NCBI GenBank assembly: GCA_036852015.1 | Contig: JAANDG010000056.1 | Span: 186,001-250,000, forward strand | Direction of reading: 5' to 3' | DNA from: Pelodera strongyloides | Lineage: Eukaryota > Nematoda > Chromadorea > Rhabditida > Rhabditidae | DNA: 64,000 nucleotides | Shown here: piece after piece, positions 22,435 through 32,400 of the stretch | Position numbering within the stretch: position 1 is the first letter of the stretch | Layout of the letters: each line of letters opens with the position of its first letter | The notes under the pieces: model-generated | What the model was told of the DNA's origin: nothing | Seen by the model: the letters and a program-made list of their open reading frames with translations, nothing else | Databases searched by the model: none | Position numbers and translations under genes: made by a program

Positions 22435-25301
22435 TCAATCAAACATTTCCACAGAGCTGTCGAGTTGTTCTGAAATTATTATTGTTTAGTTTCAAAAAAA
22501 ATCTTTTGAGCTTATTTATTGTCCTCGTTTCAAAACTGGTCATATCTTTTACCTGCTCATAATACAACGTAGAGGATAGTACATTTAAAGAAAAAAAAAG
22601 ATTAGAATCACCATATTGTGTCGGTGGCATCGTATCCTCGAGTAGTTCAACACAGCCGTCGTCGGTCAAAGCGGAGGGGTTTACGTAATTCTCCACCATC
22701 TAAAACACATTATCGGAAACTTGAGCGGTGCGCGGCCAAACTCTGGCGTTGGCGGCGGCTTCGCCATATCTTCGCCAGATTATCATCAAGGAGTATACAC
22801 TGACGAAACTTGGCGTGTAAGCCGCACGAGAACGGCGTGCAACGTGTAAAATGCACGCGGAATGAGACTGGGGTGAAACTTGCATGCCGCACTCACGCCG
22901 CTTGCACGCCAATTTTCTCGTTGTAGGAGAGCATCATTTTACTTCGAAATGGTGTTGTCTATACTGAATTAGTTGAAAACGAGCGCTCCGAATCCTACCA
23001 TTTTGATCGGTTCCTTCTGTTCGTCAAGTTGACGAAGTCGCTGCACGTCTACCCGTGCGTTCCAAGGAAAAGTGCCGCCATCTAAACATGTCCAATAAAA
23101 AATTTAAATCAGAACTAACTTATTACAACATTGAAAATTTACTGTTCTAATCGATCAGTACTCAAAACATGAAAGGCACTAAATGATGAATGCGTCACGC
23201 AGATAGAAAAATCGAATAATATCATTAATGTAAAAGAATTGCACCGTCCGGGAATCGAACCCGGGCCGCCCGCGTGGCAGGCGAGCATTCTACCACTGAA
23301 CCAACGGTGCTTGTTTATAGTTCCCAATAAGCAATATAAGTTAGGGTTGAGTCAATTTACGATCAAAAACAGTTATATAGCACAGTAACAACAAACATTG
23401 ATCATGATAAGTGTAAAACAATTGCACCGTCCGGGAATCGAACCCGGGCCGCCCGCGTGGCAGGCGAGCATTCTACCACTGAACCAACGGTGCTTGTTTA
23501 TGTTCCCAATATGCAATACCAGCCGTTCGAAGAGCCATACGGGCTCTTCTCCGACTGGTGGAATCGGCCTTCGGCCGATTGTTACACACTGTTCAAAAAA
23601 AGGAAGTTCTACAACGATAAAAAGACGTTCATTTACGTTTATGTGGAAACGTATAATTTGGTTCTGGACGTCAGCGTTTTTGCAATTCATGCAAATTTGC
23701 TATTGCACTTCTCTTCTATCTCCTATGAGATCCTCGCCCCATATGCTAGCATAGCTCAACAGGTAGAGCGTTGGACTGTGAATGTCGAGAGATTGTGTGC
23801 TGCGGTGGGTTCGAATCCCGCCAGCGGCAAAGATTTTGTATGACATCTTTCGATTGTGAATAGAAAATTTTCTTTATGAAAGGATTTCGTTATGTTCACA
23901 CAAACAAAAAAGTAAACTCTTCTCCTTTATATAATAAGATAAGTTAGGGTTGAGTCAATTTACGATCAAAAACAAGCACAGTGAACAACAAACATTGATC
24001 ATGATAAGTGTAAAAAAATTGCACCGTCCGGGAATCGAACCCGGGCCGCCCGCGTGGCAGGCGAGCATTCTACCATTGAACCAACGGTGCTTGTATATTG
24101 CTAATCCAATAAAGGATAAGATAGAAGTGTTCAGTCACCTTTTCGCGGTCGAAACTAGTTAGTGAATAACAACCATGTATATTAACATATAAACATAAAT
24201 GTAAACCTATATAAACATATATAACAGAGAAAACATATATAAACATATATAAACATATATAAACATATATAAACATATAGAAACATATATAAACATATAT
24301 AAACATATATAAACATATATAGTAAACATATATAAACATATATAAACATATATAAACATATAGAAACATATATAAACAATATAGAAACATATAAAAACAT
24401 ATATAAACATATATAAACATATATAAACAGATATAAACATCTATAAACATAAAACATATATAACATATATAACATATATAAACATATAAAGAAACATAAT
24501 AAACATATATAAACATATATAAACATTATATAAACAATATATAAACATATATAAACCATATATAAACATAGATAAACATATATAAACATATATAAACATA
24601 TATAAACATATATAAACATATAAACATATAAAACCTATATAAACATATATAAACATATATAATATATAAACATATATAAAATATATAAACATATATAAAC
24701 ATATATAAACATATATAAACATATATAAACATATATAACATATATAAACATATAAAACATATATAACATATATAAACATATATAAACATAATATAATAAA
24801 ACATATATAAACATATATAAACATATATAAACATATATAAACATATAACATATATAACATATAAACATATATAAACATATATAAACATATATAATATAGA
24901 TTTTAAACATATAAACAAAAAACTACAAACATATAAACATAAACATATATAAACATATAAACATAAAAACATATATAAACATATATAAAACATATATAAA
25001 CATATATAAACATATATAAACATATATAACATATATAAACATATATAAACATATATAAACATGTATGTTATGATACATTGAAACGTCAATGTGCACCTCA
25101 CCGCAAAATAGCACAATCTTTTCTAACAGAAAATTTCTACAATTTTCACATCGCGATTATCTGCAGCTGCGCGGCAATTGAAGCGGTGTATAGCTCGGGT
25201 CCGTCAGCAATTCATACAGCTTTAAAGTTTATATTCTACCTGAGTTCCAAAAATCCTCGTCTTCTGCTTTCTTCACCTCGGGAGCACGTCGCAAAAGATG
25301 A
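22435..25301 (-). CDS. C-terminal exons, probably the acidic tail of the Artemis-like gene
   Basis: Four exons read on the minus strand with consistent phase: 25240-25301 (HLLRRAPEVKKAEDEDFWNS), 22999-23081 (starts GGTFPWNARVDVQRLRQ, ends KEPIKM), 22612-22699 (starts MVENYVNPSALTDD), 22435-22469 (QLDSSVEMFD then stop). Each has AG acceptor and GT donor, and the joins make an unbroken acidic tail of about 88 residues. An AATAAA lies about 40 bases past the stop. The same strand and the lack of any other 3' end for the Artemis-like gene argue that these are its last exons; long disordered tails are known in Artemis proteins. The link to exon 26725-26791 is inferred: at least one connecting exon (26.7-25.3 kb) was not found. 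The alternative is a separate small gene. The 2.2-kb intron between the first two exons carries the tRNA-Gly genes and the minisatellite. Confidence 0.6.
22710..22916. repeat. GC-rich H-like foldback in a tail intron
   Basis: GCGCGGCCAAACTCTGGCG with CGCACGAGAACGGCGTGC and GCATGCCGCACTCACGCCGC. It begins only 11 bp before exon 22612-22699 on the minus strand. Confidence 0.5.
23240..23310 (-). tRNA. tRNA-Gly (GCC), copy 1
   Basis: The reverse complement starts GCACCGTTGGTTCAGTGG, has anticodon GCC in the loop CTGCCAC, a T arm GGGTTCGATTCCC and a 3' strand ACGGTGC pairing with GCACCGT. Intron-less; a TTTT run follows within a few bases. It is nested on the same strand inside an intron of the putative Artemis tail. 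Confidence 0.97.
23423..23493 (-). tRNA. tRNA-Gly (GCC), copy 2
   Basis: Identical in its body to copy 1, with the same A/B boxes and acceptor pairing and a TTTT terminator. Its 3' flank (about 23,340-23,420 on the plus strand) is duplicated at copy 3, showing that these two arose by segmental duplication. Confidence 0.97.
23745..23829 (+). tRNA. tRNA-like sequence, probably a pseudogene
   Basis: Good D arm (GCTC...GAGC) and T arm (GTGGG TTCGAAT CCCGC). The anticodon loop would be CTGTGAA (GTG, His), but the anticodon stem and most of the acceptor stem do not pair, and there are extra bases before the T arm. It lies between tRNA-Gly copies 2 and 3, on the opposite strand. Likely a decayed tRNA or tRNA-derived repeat. 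Confidence 0.5.
24020..24090 (-). tRNA. tRNA-Gly (GCC), copy 3
   Basis: Same tRNA as copies 1 and 2 with one D-loop change (TTCAATGG instead of TTCAGTGG). A run of seven T follows. The flank 23,940-24,018 repeats that of copy 2. Likely functional. Confidence 0.95.
24180..25065. repeat. Minisatellite of 10-bp ATATATAAAC units
   Basis: Nearly 0.9 kb of TATATAAACA units with length variants (AACATATATAAC, AATATATAAAC). It lies in the intron of the Artemis-like tail next to tRNA-Gly copy 3. Long Tyr/Ile/Cys/Met frames on the minus strand are a by-product. Confidence 0.95.
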
Positions 25302-25332
25302 CTAAATTACACAGGTAAATTACACACAAAAC

Positions 25333-25442
25333 TAAACCCCGATTTCGCCCCGATCAGGGCCCGATTTTTTTTGAGGGACCTGATCGGAGCGAAATCGGGG
25401 TTTTTTGAACCAGAATCGGAGCGAAATCGGAGTTTTTGGTTT
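25333..25442. repeat. Family G short inverted module
   Basis: CCCCGATTTCGCCCCGATCAG ... TGATCGGAGCGAAATCGGGG. Confidence 0.75.
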
Positions 25443-25715
25443 CACATGTTATATGTACGCATAAAACCATTTTTTGTTATTTAGTCAGCATAATACAAGA
25501 CGGGGCCACTGGCGCCCTCTGTGGAGGACCCTTTATTTGTGCGCGGCGACGACGCGGAGTTGCGATGACGCGGAGACGCGATCACGCGGATGCGGAGACG
25601 CGGACTATTGATTTAACCTGATTTACCATACCCTAACATACGATATCAACGCTCAGTTATAACATAAGTGGCCACAGTACTTTTCACGTTCTACATATTT
25701 GGTTAAAAAAAACTA

Positions 25716-25855
25716 TATCAGCACTCTTATGCAGCTTATGCAAATGTACATAAATTGGAATAAAAAATTGAGCTAAACTCGAGCAATTTAGCATAAATAC
25801 GCAATAATTCAGTTGACCACGATGCGTTTCAAAAGCCGGCGGTATTTCGATTTAA
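25716..25855. mobile_element. Family A MITE, left end lost
   Basis: Interior and right end (GATGCGTTTCAAAAGCCGG ... GGTATTTCGATTTAA) are present; the left TIR is absent. Confidence 0.75.
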
Positions 25856-26189
25856 ACCTCACGTAAAGTGCGTCATATACGTCTCTTGCGTATGACCCTC
25901 CCTCCAGTTCACCACATTTGCATACGCTCTGAGTGGGCGGAGAAACAAGAAGGCGGAGCGAACCTGGAATTTGATCATAAACATATCACATATCAACATC
26001 CTAATATAGACCCTAAAACTCACGCCCACTTACGGTATTGAACAATTAATAAGCTTAAATAACACACAACAAGATTTAATTAAATACTATACAAATGAAA
26101 TAAGGTTTTTTATTAAAAAGCATTATCAACCACAGACCACAGCCAAGCTTCAAATTGTGCTCGGGCTCGGCGCTTCACCCCCACGGGAA

Positions 26190-26545
26190 ATCAAAAACCC
26201 CGATTTCGCCCCGATCAAGTACCTCAAAAAAATGGGGCTTGATCGGGGCGAAATCGGGGTTTTTTTGGAAAAAAATCGGGGGCGAAATCGGGGTTTTGGG
26301 AAATGATCGGGGCGAAATCGGGGTTTTTCGGAAAATAACCGGGGCGAAATCGGGTTTTTTTTGAAAGAATCGGGGCGAAATCCGGCCTTGTTCCCAATTA
26401 TGCATTATGCCCCGATTATTTGTGATCGGGGCGAAATCGGAACGTGATCGGGCTTTTTGTGGGGTTTTTTGAAAGAATCGGGGCGAAATCGTGTTTTTTT
26501 TTTAAAATAATCGGGGCGAAATCGGGGCTTTCACTTTCCTGTGCA
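26190..26545. repeat. Family G array
   Basis: One CCGATTTCGCCCCGATC followed by eight or more direct GATCGGGGCGAAATCGGGG-like units separated by T-rich spacers. The longest array of this family here. Confidence 0.82.
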
Positions 26546-26632
26546 TGTGAAGCAGGAGCCCAACAATGAACCCAGGACCTTGGGTTGATGTTCTCCTGCT
26601 CCTAAACCAACTAGCCACTACACTACCATCAC
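26545..26632 (-). tRNA. tRNA-like repeat
   Basis: The reverse complement has A-box-like TAGTGTAGTGGCTAGTTGG and a weak B box TGGGTTCATTG, with an intervening loop. Stems do not close fully. It adjoins the GATCGGGGCGAAATCGG repeat cluster. Confidence 0.3.
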
Positions 26633-26724
26633 CCCAAATGCTGCCCATTCGAGGATAAATTATTCTGATATATGAAGTGTCACATTCAGACCACGATATT
26701 TAGGAGGAAATGTTGTCAACCCAC

Positions 26725-27509
26725 CTCATCGAGTGAAGAATGACACGAGTACGACAAATGGTACACACCACTAGCATCACGGTACCATACTCTGAATTAA
26801 TCGATAAATAAGTTCAGAGGCCCTATTCACCAACACGCAGGGAGCCCTCCCTGGCCTCCCCAAGGAGCTAAAGAGTGCGTAGAGAGTGCGAGAGCAGAAC
26901 AGATTCAGAGCGCCCGTGAGCATAGTAGGGAGCGCTCCCTGTGTGTTGGTGAATACGGCCTCAGTACAGTTTTCAAAACGTATGACTTGTTTCGCAGAGG
27001 TCTTGATCAGAGTACACAGTACAAGTACACTATCAGCTCCAAACGACAAAATGTTATTGGAAGCATTGGATAATTAAGCGCTCCAAAGTTCTTCCAAACA
27101 GAGGCCGTTAAACGAAAATCGCCCGTGTAAAGAACCGTTTTTCCATCGGAAAACTCGAACAGCATCCTAGACAAAAACGGTTGCTAATACAGATACCATC
27201 CTGGCTCTAGCCTGGATAGAATACATTGGCCAATGCTCATCTGAAACTCGTCAACCTATTTTGGGTCCCTCTTATAGTCAGAACAAGTCGTGCAATATTT
27301 CTGCCCAACCACTTTATTTGCTTATGTTTCAACAAACCGTTAGATAATGATTGAGGAAACTCCGCAATTAGCTTCATAGATTTCTGATAATGTGTACCTT
27401 TTATTATTTTCGCTTTCCTCCTATTTGTATTTGTGCTACTGTTGCTTTACTCGACAAAACTGTACGTTGCATATATTTTTCTCATGAATTGTATGTGTGC
27501 GTAATAAAA

Positions 27510-27567
<58 letters not shown>

Positions 27568-30500
27568 AAGCCAAGCGATGTACTGCATGGATGATTTCCG
27601 ACAAATCGATAAACTAATACGAACACACCTTGGATCCTCATTAATGTGGAAAATCATCATAGAAGCTTTGATAATCATTAGTTTTGAATCGTTCGTATCA
27701 CAATCCGGACATGCATCTGTCTGAAACAAGGTTTCAGAGTTTTGAAGTGTCAACTAAAATAGTGGTGGTGCTAACCTTATCATTAGTACCAGTACCAATT
27801 AGCATAAACTGAATACTGTGTCTGGTAGAAAAGAGCTGTGGCTACACGGTCGCAAAATATATTTTTTTACATTTTTTTTTATTCCAACATGGACATGGTT
27901 ACGGTAAGGCACACAATGGCACACAAATTTGCATATAATACATGGAACTACAGATGTTCAGCATGTTGACAAACCGCGTGTCATACCGCTTTAAACTTAC
28001 ATATTTCGTCCTTTTCCTGCCCATATTATTGTCCCCTTCCTCCTCATTTTTCCAATAAGTACAGCAATGAATACGACACCGCGATGGGTCCGCGGATACT
28101 ACTTCGGACAAAGGAGAACCGAATTTCCTACAACAAAAAATAGAAATTGTGTTTAAAGCGGGATAACATCCGATTTTTGAAAACGTACATTCGATCGCTA
28201 TTATTCTGAAGAAGCAAAACATTTTTATGCGCATACTTCTGATTTTCGCGCCACTTCACCACTAATTAAGTTAACCAAAAAACTAACAAATAAATAGCGT
28301 GTTTCTCCGTTGACACGTGAATTTTCTCCTTGGTTGCTTCGTACAGAGCACAGAGGAGAAATTCATGACCGAAATGGGCTGAACGAAGAAGAAAACCATT
28401 TTTTTTGTCTCAAAACCGGCTGTTGGACCGCTTTAAACTCACAGTTTCCTAATGATAAGATAACATGTTAAACAGTCTTATTGCTCTTGCCACATATGTA
28501 AACAATTTGCTTGGAAGGTAAGCTAGGGCCGATAACTAATACTAAATAATATACTAGAACCATGAGTAATCCTAAACAATATGTGTAAAGTTGAATGCCG
28601 AGTGAGTGCCAGAATAGCGCGATAACACGGCAACACAGCTCATGACATGTAAATGGGAACCCCCGACATGTGCCCGATTATTAAAAAAAAACTATGTGTC
28701 CGACCACGCCCGATTATTTGAGGGCTTTCGTCGGACATATATCGGGGTTTTAAGTTTCCAGTGTAGTCAGCTCCTTGGAGGCAGTTTCAAAACAATAAAA
28801 TCCTTAAAGGATCGCAGTCACTACAAATTCGTATTTTTTATTCGCTTTTCATTAATTGTTCAAGTATGTGAAGAAAACGACGATTCCAGCGCCAAAGTAC
28901 GGCAAAACGAACTCAGGGAGAGAAATCCCTGTTTATGACTTTTACTTATATACCGTAGTTTATAATTGCCCGTATAGAGTTTCATAATAAATACCCTGCA
29001 GTGATAAACCACGCGCCAGGTGTAACACTGCAGGCTGTTCACTCTCCAAGTACCCCTGGCAATTGCATATATGCACCGGCGTCGGTCATTTATCAAAACT
29101 CATTCTCATTGATTTCTCTCCCTGAGTTCCATTTTATGTGGATTTTTATGGGTTGCATATTGTTTTATAAATCTGCTTGCATCTAATAAAAATCGAATAA
29201 AAAAGTTGATTTTGAAGTGACTGCCTTCCTTTAAAGCGAAACACCGGCCGGTTTTTGAAACGCATCTCAAGTACTTGCATTCCTATGCATTTATGCAACG
29301 TGGGGTCTAATTGGGGTCTAGTTTTTATTCTAATTCTTGCTCATTTACATATGCTGCATAAGAAAGCAGGTCTACGCAACGCGTTTCAAAAACCGGCCGG
29401 TATTTCGCTTTAAAATAGGGGGACTACCAACAAATCGTTCGCTTACCGTAGCTTCTAATCAGCACTTTCCTCTTTTGATCACCATTCAACCATTCCTTTA
29501 CGTGACTTATCAGAGCATCCTAAAAAGCACAGAACTTTTATTGTTTTGCACCTTTATGCAAAGATGACTTCGCAATGCAACCGGTAGTATTGACAGAATT
29601 ACTACACAAAAAATTCCAACTCATTACAGAAATGTCAGCGCGTTCAGTACGAAGTTGTTGTTCGTCCTTTTACGATGATTCCTATTTGCCAATAACTTAT
29701 TATTAGCAAGTTCAAAAAACCAAAAATTGTACCAATCAATAAAATCATATCAATCAATACCTTACTCTCCTTCCTTGTTGGCATTGCATACTGTCGGTCA
29801 CAAAAAGTACTGTCGAAATATACGGTATCCAGTTTCTTCGGCTTTCCCCTGGAAATAGAGTACAGTAAGAAAAGAAAAAAAAAACATATTGCTAGGTAAA
29901 AAAACAATCACAGCATGGCTAATTTTCTCGCGTACACCGTAAAAGCCAAAGAGTCTATACAAATTCCATAATAACACATGCATATTTGAGCAATATCAGT
30001 AAAAGCTTAAAGGAACAGGAAGAAAGAAAGAAATCCTTATTTATTAATCCTTATTAAAAGAAAGAAAAGAAAGAAAGAAATTAGTATTTGATACTAGACA
30101 TATAGTATGGAATCGGTCTAATAACATAATGAAAGGTTTGGTGAATGCCACCTCGTTTGAAGAAACGAATAAAAAGGAGGCTAAATTGTTAAATAAAACC
30201 ATACGTGGCTCGATTATAAAGCGCTCCAAAGTTCTTCCAATCATCGGCCGTCAGACGAAAATCTCCCGTGTAAAGAACCGTTTTTCCGTCGGAAAACTCG
30301 AACAGCATCCTGAACAAAGATAAAATTCTAAACAGGTTTTCTGATTTATTTCCCACCGCTGAGGGAGGGAGCGCCATTCGAGTGCCACGCTTATTTGACA
30401 TGGGCGAAGAGCGCGGCGCCAATTTGGCTCCACTTTAATAAAAACTCCAATTAATAAAACCCACATGACGGATCCCACACAGTGTCGCGCAGGCAAAAAG

Positions 30501-31965
30501 GTGACATTCACGTAAGGACGAGTCGACGGGCCCACTAAAAATAAACAATCGTAAAGTAACTAGCTAGTGTGTTTCACTTCTAGCGTTATACTGAGGCCGT
30601 ATTCACCAACACACAGGGAGCCCTCCCTAGGCTAGGCTCAAGGGCGCTCTGAATCTCTTCGGCCCTCGCACTCTCTGCGCACTCCTTAGCTCCTTGGGGA
30701 GGCGGGAGGCCAGGGAGGGCTCCCTGCATGTTGGTGAATACGGCCTCTGACCTAACTTGGTGCACACACCCACACACTGTGTTACAAATAGCACGCCGAC
30801 GCCTATATTCGATAATTATACTCCAATTGACTGCCGTAAACTCGTTTGGTAGTGACGAATATTCACTTATTCATATTTTCACAAATTCGTCACCACTATG
30901 ACAATGACCTATGCTATATGCAGCAAAACCGTACTGTCCGTACTATATGAATAAAGATAATGACCTAAAGATAATGACCCAACAATGAATAATAAATAAC
31001 ATAAACTCGCATGTCTCTGCAGTGTGCTGCTCAAAATCATCCAAAAACACCGTAAATTTGTGATTCACAGGCCGGCCGATGACGAATGGCTGGATGGAGA
31101 AATATAAGTAATGAAAATAAAGAATACATATAAATGAATAAAGATAATGCCACTAAATTCAGCAATAAATATCCCATAAAAACATAAGAATTCCATAAAC
31201 TTTTTCCATATGCCAATTTGCTCAATCAATCAAATGCGTATGGAAACTCAGCGCGGTCGCACGCCTCCAGTTGGCGCACTTGTGGCGCACTACTTGGAGG
31301 CGACACGGAGCACCTGCGGCACACCTTTTGCAAGGAGACGAGCCTGTTGCGCCACACGACCGCGAAGTAGAATTATAATCGAAATACGACTCTATTTTTT
31401 GACAGCTTTCTCAAAAAAAAACAGATGCAACTTTCAATCACCGGACGTCAACAGATCTAATAATCCATGAAAAGGTTGAGGGCTTACCAAAAGTCTGCGC
31501 GTATTCTCATTTTCGCTCGTTTCTATCAGCGTTCGTGTGAGTTCGTGTGTATAGAGAACTAGGTTATGACTGGACAAAAGATCGAAGAATTCATCAGCTC
31601 CAAGGCCACGCATGTGATCTAAAATGCAATCAGTCATACAAACAAACAAACAAACAACTATTCAACGGCAATTGACTCGGCTATAAGAGGATAACAGTGT
31701 CAAGAACAGAAATTTACCGTATATTATTACACTTTAAATAAGCCATTTTACGTACCTCCATATGTAACTTGAGGACAGCCGGTAAAAAGCAGTTCTTCAT
31801 GCTTTTAAACAGTAATAGTAATCAATAACAAAAAAAGTCAATCGATAAAAACAAACCCGTATGAAAGTGGGAGAGGAAGAAAGCTTTCGACTCCAGGTTC
31901 TCATTCTCAAAACAATCAATCGATATCAAATCGCACTCATACAGACGTCCGTTGAAGGTACTCAT
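26725..31965 (-). CDS. DCLRE1C: Artemis/SNM1-like DNA nuclease, metallo-beta-lactamase + beta-CASP exons
   Basis: Predicted zinc-dependent nuclease that trims DNA ends/hairpins. Exons: 31857-31965 (ATG at 31965), 31488-31618, 31011-31089 (donor uncertain), 30465-30534, 30205-30309, 29761-29848, 29447-29519, one exon not found, 28001-28127, 27629-27720, 26725-26791. Motifs in order: HFHTDHM, with H33, H35, D37, H38 at the same numbering as human Artemis and split by intron 1; VTFLPARHCVGSVM; KTVLYTGDFRL; VYFDSTFCD then MPTRKES; KEWLNGDQKRKVLIRSYG; ADPSRCRIHCC; KASMMIF; SYSCHSSLDE. The order matches the family from end to end. Missing: the short segment after RSYG (expected 28.1-29.4 kb), and the end of the beta-CASP fold after CHSSLDE. 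The donor after 31011 fits phase only as a GC site. The best tail candidate is the exon set at 25301-22435. Introns contain MITEs, a (TTA)n run and a stray copy of exon 30205-30309. Confidence 0.88.
26817..26962. mobile_element. Family E foldback in an Artemis-like intron
   Basis: CTATTCACCAACACGCAGGG ... GTGTTGGTGAATACGGCC; 26 bp from exon 26725-26791. Confidence 0.84.
27078..27169 (-). pseudogene. Displaced duplicate of an Artemis-like catalytic exon
   Basis: About 90 bases nearly identical to exon 30205-30309 (its 30221-30310 part), including the AG acceptor and the KTVLYTGDFRL motif. It lies inside the intron between exons 27629-27720 and 26725-26791, downstream of the original. Three of the differences are synonymous (Asp, Gly and Arg-Leu codons), but Asp-Asp before Trp is changed to Ser-Val. 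The original donor side is not preserved and the frame soon loses homology. Probably a dead copy; an alternative exon is possible but would be out of domain order. Confidence 0.8.
27511..27567. repeat. (TTA)n microsatellite
   Basis: About 19 TTA units in the Artemis-like intron below exon 27629-27720. Confidence 0.93.
27918..27995. mobile_element. Family B MITE half, at a splice donor
   Basis: Right half (TTTGCATATAATAC ... ACCGCGTGTCATACCGCTTTAA). Its tip touches the GTAAGTTTAAAGCGG donor sequence of Artemis-like exon 28001-28127. Confidence 0.75.
28153..28436. mobile_element. Family B-like foldback
   Basis: TTAAAGCGGGATAACATCCG ... ACCGGCTGTTGGACCGCTTTAA; 284 bp with a different interior. 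In an Artemis-like intron. Confidence 0.78.
28655..28765. repeat. Family G variant
   Basis: CCCGACATGTGCCCGATTATT ... CGGACATATATCGGGGTTTT; gtgcccgat replaces cgccccgat. Confidence 0.65.
29231..29413. mobile_element. Family A MITE in an Artemis-like intron
   Basis: Full-length copy 34 bp from the donor of exon 29447-29519. Confidence 0.88.
30593..30748. mobile_element. Family E foldback in an Artemis-like intron
   Basis: GCCGTATTCACCAACACAC ... GTTGGTGAATACGGCC. Confidence 0.84.
31232..31368. repeat. GC-rich foldback in an Artemis-like intron
   Basis: GCGCGGTCGCACGCC ... GTTGCGCCACACGACCGCG inverted ends with CTCCAGTTGGCG-type inner repeats. Confidence 0.5.
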
Positions 31966-32039
31966 TCTAAATGAATACGTGAACAAGTGGTTCGAGATGT
32001 CGTGCTCGAATCTCGCTTAGGCTGAGTAGTTCGCGCATA

Positions 32040-32205
32040 ACCTACATTCCTGGGTGCGCAGCGCACCGCGCACCCAACCGCGAAAATTGGAGCGCGGGTG
32101 TAGCCAGCCGCGCATAGGGGGTAACACCCCCAACCAGCCGCGCAGTGGGCCAAAAAGAAGGGTCGAGCGCCCCTGTTTGGGGGTGCGCTGCCCGCGGTTG
32201 AAGGC
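32040..32205. repeat. GC-rich H-like repeat
   Basis: GTGCGCAGCGCACCGCGCACC and repeated AACCAGCCGCGCA units between the divergent genes. Confidence 0.5.
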
Positions 32206-32335
32206 CCGAGACCTGTAAGTTTAGTGTTTCGCGCGTAACGCGTATGTCACAACCAACCAATCAACACTTGGTTGCTGTATATAATGAGATTTGATTTATA
32301 TTACTAATATAAACACATTCACAACGTAACAATAA

Positions 32336-32400
32336 TGCGACTCTCACATTAGAATGCTTTTTCTGTCCCTGGAGAATATTAGTGGTGAAAATTGGCTTCG
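32336..32400. repeat. Family F fragment
   Basis: CTCTCACATTAGAATGCTTTT then GTGGTGAAAATTGGC; a decayed member of the CATTAGAATGCT family. Confidence 0.6.

Noticed and set aside
23373..23843. Frames across the tRNA-Gly cluster
   Set aside because: They read through tRNA genes and have no splice or protein support.
24070..25116. Long minus-strand frames rich in Tyr, Ile, Met, Cys
   Set aside because: They are translations of the TATATAAACA minisatellite in all frames, not genes.
26190..26545. CRISPR-like array of regular repeats
   Set aside because: The genome is animal, spacers are short T-rich runs of unequal length, and the units also occur as dispersed inverted pairs.
28860..28940. Possible missing Artemis-like exon (GFLSLSSFCRTLALE)
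   Set aside because: The acceptor phase does not fit, and part of it (GGATTTCTCTCCCTGAGTTC) recurs inverted at 29,112, so it looks like repeat sequence.
31740..31805. Short exon-like stretch (HEELLFTGCPQVTYG) between the first two Artemis-like exons
   Set aside because: Exons 31857-31965 and 31488-31618 join directly to give HFHTDHM; inserting this piece would break the metal-binding motif. Possibly a decoy or an unrelated fragment.
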